Source of the DNA: Ornithodoros turicata
Lineage: Eukaryota > Arthropoda > Arachnida > Ixodida > Argasidae
Direction of reading: 5' to 3'
NCBI RefSeq assembly: GCF_037126465.1
Contig: NC_088207.1
Coordinates: 46,868,143-46,932,142 of the forward strand
Length of the DNA stretch: 64,000 nucleotides
Below the pieces are notes generated by a model. That model did no database searches and was not told the origin of the DNA. It saw only the letters and a program-made list of their open reading frames with translations. Each line of letters opens with the position of its first letter. The first letter of the stretch is position 1. Shown here in pieces: positions 60,601 to 64,000 of the stretch. The position numbers and the translations under genes are program-made.

Positions 60601-63434
60601 TTTATTGGGAAAAAGAAAACCGGAACCATTTCGGAGTTCCTCATCCACTCCACGTCATCCATCATGCCTACACGAACAAACCTATATACTAGGTTTATAT
60701 ATATAGCCAATATTATATATAAGAACCTACATTTTCAGAGGAATAAGCAATTCCCCGCAAATCATTTTTGTTTACGGTATGGAATACCAGTGAAAAGAGG
60801 GTATGGAGACAGCAGACTTGAAATGGAGCTCATGTTCCGATCTACACCGCTGCTATTTTTGGCGCAGTGAGAGCTACACTGGTGTAGCACTCATCAGTGT
60901 AGGTCGTTCTGGAATGACCAATAAAACGCGACACGCGTTGCACTGAAATGACCAGCCTAATATACATACTCAAGCCAGTGCAAGCTTTTCTGCACTGGAA
61001 TGACCAGTGGCAACAACAACAGCTTTATTTTAATGATGATGATTGGGGAGTTTCATTGCCAGGGGCGATACAGGGGTGAAATGGAATAATGAACCGTCTC
61101 ACGGTGAGGACCGTAGTCCTACGGTGTCCAAAAAGTTTAGAAGTGCTTTTAGGGCCGAGCGTTGGTGGGCTGGATTTGCCCGTGGACCACGCAATTTTTG
61201 ACACAGTGAGGGGGCTCAAGTCCAGCTGATTTAGAGACACTGGAAGTGTGAATCTGAAAGGCATTAGCTAATATGTCACCTCGTTTTGCATTCCAGCAAG
61301 ACATAAGAAAGCACTGGGAAAGCAAAGAAGCGTTGAGAGGACAGATTCAGCCTCTGACAAAGCAAAGGTTTCCTCTGGTGAAGTTTCCCCCCTGCGTAGT
61401 CCCGACGAAAGAGTAAAATCGATCGCTGAAGATTCTTCCACACCCACGGGAGAACAGCCCACGAATCGCACCCCAGACAAGCAGCCATCCAGCCGAGAAG
61501 AGAGTCCTGTAAAGACAACACTCAGAGTCATTGATCTCTCCCCTACGCATTCTGGGCGGAGTACCTCTGTGCCAAATGGCTTCCCGGGTTCTCTCATTGA
61601 CCCCAGAAAGGTGACAAATTCATCTTGACCTGCATGTATGCCATCAAAATGTTTTCATGAAGATTTGAAGGGGTTGTGACGCATTGATAGAATTGCCTCA
61701 CTGCGTCACAAACGCATTGTAGTATACATAGACCCTGAAGTTTTCGGGTTTTATATTTTTCCAAGGTCTGGGATGTAGAAATCGGGTCATTAAATTGATG
61801 TAGAAAATTTATGCAAATTCAGGCAGAAAAATTACCATTAGACTGAGTTCGGGGAGAAATCGGGCATTATTGTAGAATAAAAGTTCACTGTACCGTTTAT
61901 CCAGAGTGCCAGAAGTAAGGGCCAGTCGCATATTTTGTGAGAAACTAGTATGTCGATGCCTTGAGGTGCCTAGCCTAGTTGCAGTTTTGCAGGTAGAAAT
62001 CGGGTTTAACCCTAGATAGGTGAACCTCAATTCGGGGTGCAAATTCGGGGAAAGATCGGGTTTAACCCTAGAACATCAGGGTCTAAGTATACATGCCAGC
62101 GTGTTGAGGAAAAAGAATTATTCTCCTGCATGTCGCACGTGGAAAGATATAGACTCTTGAACACGCACCTGCATCAAGCTCTAACATCAGATGGGGGTGA
62201 GCTACGGCCATTCCCATTGGTTCCCGTAGGCATGTGACATCTCCCGCATTTTTTTTTTATTGGCAGAGACGCCCACAGTGATGTCAGAGCTAGGTTACTT
62301 TCGGTGTTCACGATATCAGTTTCCTATGCCTTTATTACCGCTTTTATTACACCTTTATTACCCCCTTTGCTGTACAGCCTGGAATGCAGGTTCGCATCTA
62401 TGCAAAAAAAAAGGCTGTATTTTTGGGACATTGTGCCAAATGCCTTCAAAAGTGGTTGCGGCGTCATCGTTATTGGCAAATTTTTGGTCGCATGGTCTTA
62501 TAAAGCTGCGGACGCACCTACACGCCCTATAAGTAGAGCCTGAAGTTTTAGGGTTTTACCTGATTTGTCCCCGAATTTGCACCCCGAATTGAAGGTTGCC
62601 TATTTAGGGTGAAACCCGATTTTTACCCGCCAAACTGCCCTCTCTGGGACATCTGTAGGAAGGCACTAACTTAATTGTTTGGCAGCAAATGTAGTTACAT
62701 CACCGTTTGTACCAATCCAGTACAGTTAGTTTGAGTAGCTGAGCCCGATTTCTCCCCGAATTTAGCATACTGGAAGTTTTTCCAACCGAATTTGCATGAA
62801 TTTAGTGCACACGTTTATTTACCCGATTTTTACCCCCCGAATTTCGAAAAAAATATTTCCCGAAAACTTCTGGCTCTACCTATAAGACTATGTATTACTT
62901 TAACAGTCATGTTTTATATATTTATCTGGCACAACTTAGGGTTAAGTATTGCATCCCGTTTAAGCAGGTCGGGCTAGTATATGTCTGGCTGAGGAATGGT
63001 TAGCTTTTCCCAAATTATTGTTAAGCGAGCCACACCCCTTATCCAACAGAGGCCCGCAGGACGACTGGCTGAACTGCAGGAGCGCGCTCGCAGGCTGTTG
63101 GAAGATACTCGCAGCCAGAGCGAAGCTCCGGGATCTGGAGAAGCACCTCTGACCGAGGTGAGGACCCGGTTGGTGAACGTGGTTGATAGTGTGGTTGACG
63201 GTTCAGTGTGTGGTTGATATTCTCGTTTCTTGGCTGGAACGCAGCACGAACAACGTCGACGGGAGCAGCTGCGAGAGCGGGCACGAAGGATGATTGCGGA
63301 AGCGCGACAGGGGATGACGCAGGTTGCGGAAGTAACCAGCGGTACAGACAACGGCGTGATCAACAGCCTAAATAATAACGTTCGTCTGGAGAGACCCATT
63401 GCCCGGAGAAGCCCCGGGCTTCATACAGCAGGAG
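51652..63434 (+). CDS. EHBP1: EH domain-binding protein 1 (5' and central exons; 3' end outside window)
   Basis: Thirteen exons join in phase: 51652-51755 (ATG), 52828-52885, 52962-53111, 53739-53920, 56166-56338, 56431-56515, 57130-57223, 58599-58793, 58872-59131, 59800-60035, 61297-61610, 63050-63157 and 63245-63434, giving 716 residues so far. Residues 1-165 are the NT-C2 domain ([63 protein letters not shown]), closely matching human EHBP1. Two NPF motifs (residues 252-254 and 499-501, each followed by acidic residues) are ligands for EH domains such as EHD proteins. A single CH domain (about 283-390; [40 protein letters not shown]) links to actin. Paired [11 protein letters not shown] and [11 protein letters not shown] segments (618-680) begin the linker. 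The Rab-binding bMERB domain is not reached. The protein acts in endocytic recycling and membrane tubulation. Confidence 0.95.
52152..52250 (+). repeat. Dispersed repeat unit, inverted relative to 23 kb copies
   Basis: Carries gtgtctgtcccttcgtgttc and ccctagtctcgggagttttac and continues to ttgcttccttgcca. It matches the complement of the units at 22992-23095 and 23270-23375. EHBP1 intron 1. Confidence 0.75.
52462..52595 (+). mobile_element. A-tailed short retroelement (SINE-like) with perfect 12-bp target duplication
   Basis: 134 bp ending in a 13-base A run, flanked by perfect tctttgaacagt at 52450-52461 and 52596-52607. It matches 2347-2481 closely across its length. It is in EHBP1 intron 1, in the same orientation as the gene. 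No polymerase III A/B boxes are obvious, so it may be the 3' end of a LINE rather than a tRNA-type SINE. Confidence 0.9.
54086..55661. mobile_element. hAT-like element with TTCGGATTCGC-rich ends (1.58 kb)
   Basis: The ends TAGGGATG and CATCTCTA are inverted, and ggattcg/cgaatcc repeats fill both termini (54098-54200 and 55585-55655). Perfect 8-bp duplications TTAATAAC flank it (54078-54085 and 55662-55669). A 960-bp second element sits inside. It is in EHBP1 intron 4. Confidence 0.9.
54462..55421. mobile_element. Tc1/mariner (pogo/Tigger-like) MITE nested in the hAT element
   Basis: The ends CAGTCGAGCCCGTTTATAAC and, on the other strand, CAGTCGAGCCCGTTTATTAC are bordered by TA on each side (54460-54461 and 55422-55423). 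The terminus resembles pogo/Tigger-type ends (CAGT...TATAACGA). A second copy of the cgttatatc motif lies inside each end. No transposase is seen. It is younger than the enclosing hAT copy. Confidence 0.88.
56654..57009 (+). mobile_element. hAT MITE family TAGAGCC, copy C (subfamily 2)
   Basis: 356 bp with ends TAGAGCCTGAAGTTTT and aaaacttcatggtcta, flanked by perfect tacatatt (56646-56653 and 57010-57017). Its interior differs from copies A, B, D and F and matches copy E (for example ctaggctaggcacctcaagg). EHBP1 intron 6. Confidence 0.93.
57224..58598. other. EHBP1 intron 7, nothing further recognised
   Basis: Contains no exon I can support. The GC-richer block near 57640-57860 may be part of an unidentified repeat. 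Confidence 0.45.
59175..59330 (+). repeat. Possible Tigger-like fragment
   Basis: Starts TAGTCAAACTTCTTTAGAGC and continues with repeated aacgaa/ctttaacgaa units, as at the ends of pogo/Tigger elements. No opposite end was found. EHBP1 intron 9. Confidence 0.35.
60160..60505 (+). mobile_element. hAT MITE family TAGAGCC, copy D
   Basis: 346 bp with ends TAGTGCCTGAAGTTTT and aaaactttaggctcta, flanked by perfect agtatagt (60152-60159 and 60506-60513). EHBP1 intron 10. Confidence 0.94.
61729..62085 (-). mobile_element. hAT MITE family TAGAGCC, copy E (subfamily 2, inverted)
   Basis: 357 bp in reverse orientation, flanked by perfect agtataca (61721-61728 and 62086-62093). It is the closest relative of copy C. 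EHBP1 intron 11. Confidence 0.93.
62534..62878 (+). mobile_element. hAT MITE family TAGAGCC, copy F
   Basis: 345 bp with ends TAGAGCCTGAAGTTTT and aaaacttctggctcta, flanked by perfect cctataag (62526-62533 and 62879-62886). EHBP1 intron 11, only 450 bp from copy E. Confidence 0.95.
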
Positions 63435-64000
63435 GTGGGTGCTGCACGTATTCTCTACGGTAAATGTACGTTTTATGTGTAGGTTATTTGCTCTGCTTGC
63501 GACTATGTGGTACAATATCTGGTGACAATGTATGTTAGTAATAATAATAATAATAATTTATTTTTCATCACAATTTTTTACAAGTCAAAAACACCTGCTT
63601 AAGCCAAATGGCTTGTTTGCAGACAACAGCACCATACTTAATATTCTTTGCCAGATTCTTCTGACATACCTAAAAATAAATAAATAGGAAGATACAGGTC
63701 ATATGAACAACAAGCTAACATACAAAATGAATTATATAACACAAATCGAGTACTAACACGCACCACTACTACAACCACACCACTACAACTACATACCATT
63801 ACTATTTACTACTACTATCATACAAACTAACTACTAGCTTAATCCACAACTCAAAACTTAAACTTACTGTAGGGAACATGCATGCTAACGCTAGGAGTGT
63901 TTTACGTGTACAACTGCCACTTTTTTATTTCTTTTTTGACACTAGACATAGATTTCAGCTTTTTGAGTTCATCCAATAGTTTGTTAAATTCATGGGGAAC
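63435..64000. other. EHBP1 intron 13 (runs off the window)
   Basis: AT-rich sequence after the GTGGGT donor, with a taa microsatellite near 63535-63558 and an acta/ctac-rich stretch at 63750-63835. No exon is seen before the window ends. Confidence 0.6.

Overview
This 64 kb window is nuclear DNA from an animal, most likely a chelicerate and probably an ixodid tick. The evidence is spliced genes with GT-AG introns, two genes that match animal-specific families exon by exon (PPP4R4 and EHBP1), long repeat-filled introns, and a dense mix of non-LTR retrotransposon, SINE, hAT and Tc1/mariner-like elements. The tick assignment is inference from overall character and would need a search. I see no bacterial operon, CRISPR array, rRNA gene or complete tRNA gene.

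Layout. Positions 1-16349 (+) hold the last two exons of an unidentified cell-surface protein, split by a 13.6 kb intron filled with repeats. Positions 16.4-29.8 kb have no gene I can support; they hold foldback elements, a hAT-like element, a tandem/palindromic repeat cluster and a 5'-truncated non-LTR retrotransposon that landed inside a DNA-transposon MITE. Positions 29795-36586 (+) hold 22 exons of the HEAT-repeat phosphatase-4 regulatory subunit PPP4R4 (N-terminus not found). Positions 42617-47854 (-) hold a complete 7-exon gene for a 530-residue four-finger C2H2 protein. Positions 51652-63434 (+) hold 13 exons of EHBP1 (NT-C2, NPF motifs, CH domain, start of the linker), which continues off the right edge.

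Function. The genes are not an operon. PPP4R4 is a cytosolic PP4 scaffold, EHBP1 links EH-domain endocytic proteins to actin, the zinc-finger protein is presumably nuclear, and the first gene is a receptor tail with an NPxY and a PPxY motif. No shared pathway is implied by adjacency.

The strongest discovery is the repeat biology. A hAT-type MITE family of about 345 bp has six copies between 34.5 and 63 kb, five with perfect 8-bp target duplications. There are also several nested insertions whose order can be read directly: hAT in hAT, Tc1/pogo in hAT, LINE in MITE, and tRNA-derived SINE in MITE. An A-tailed short element carries a perfect 12-bp target duplication inside EHBP1 intron 1.
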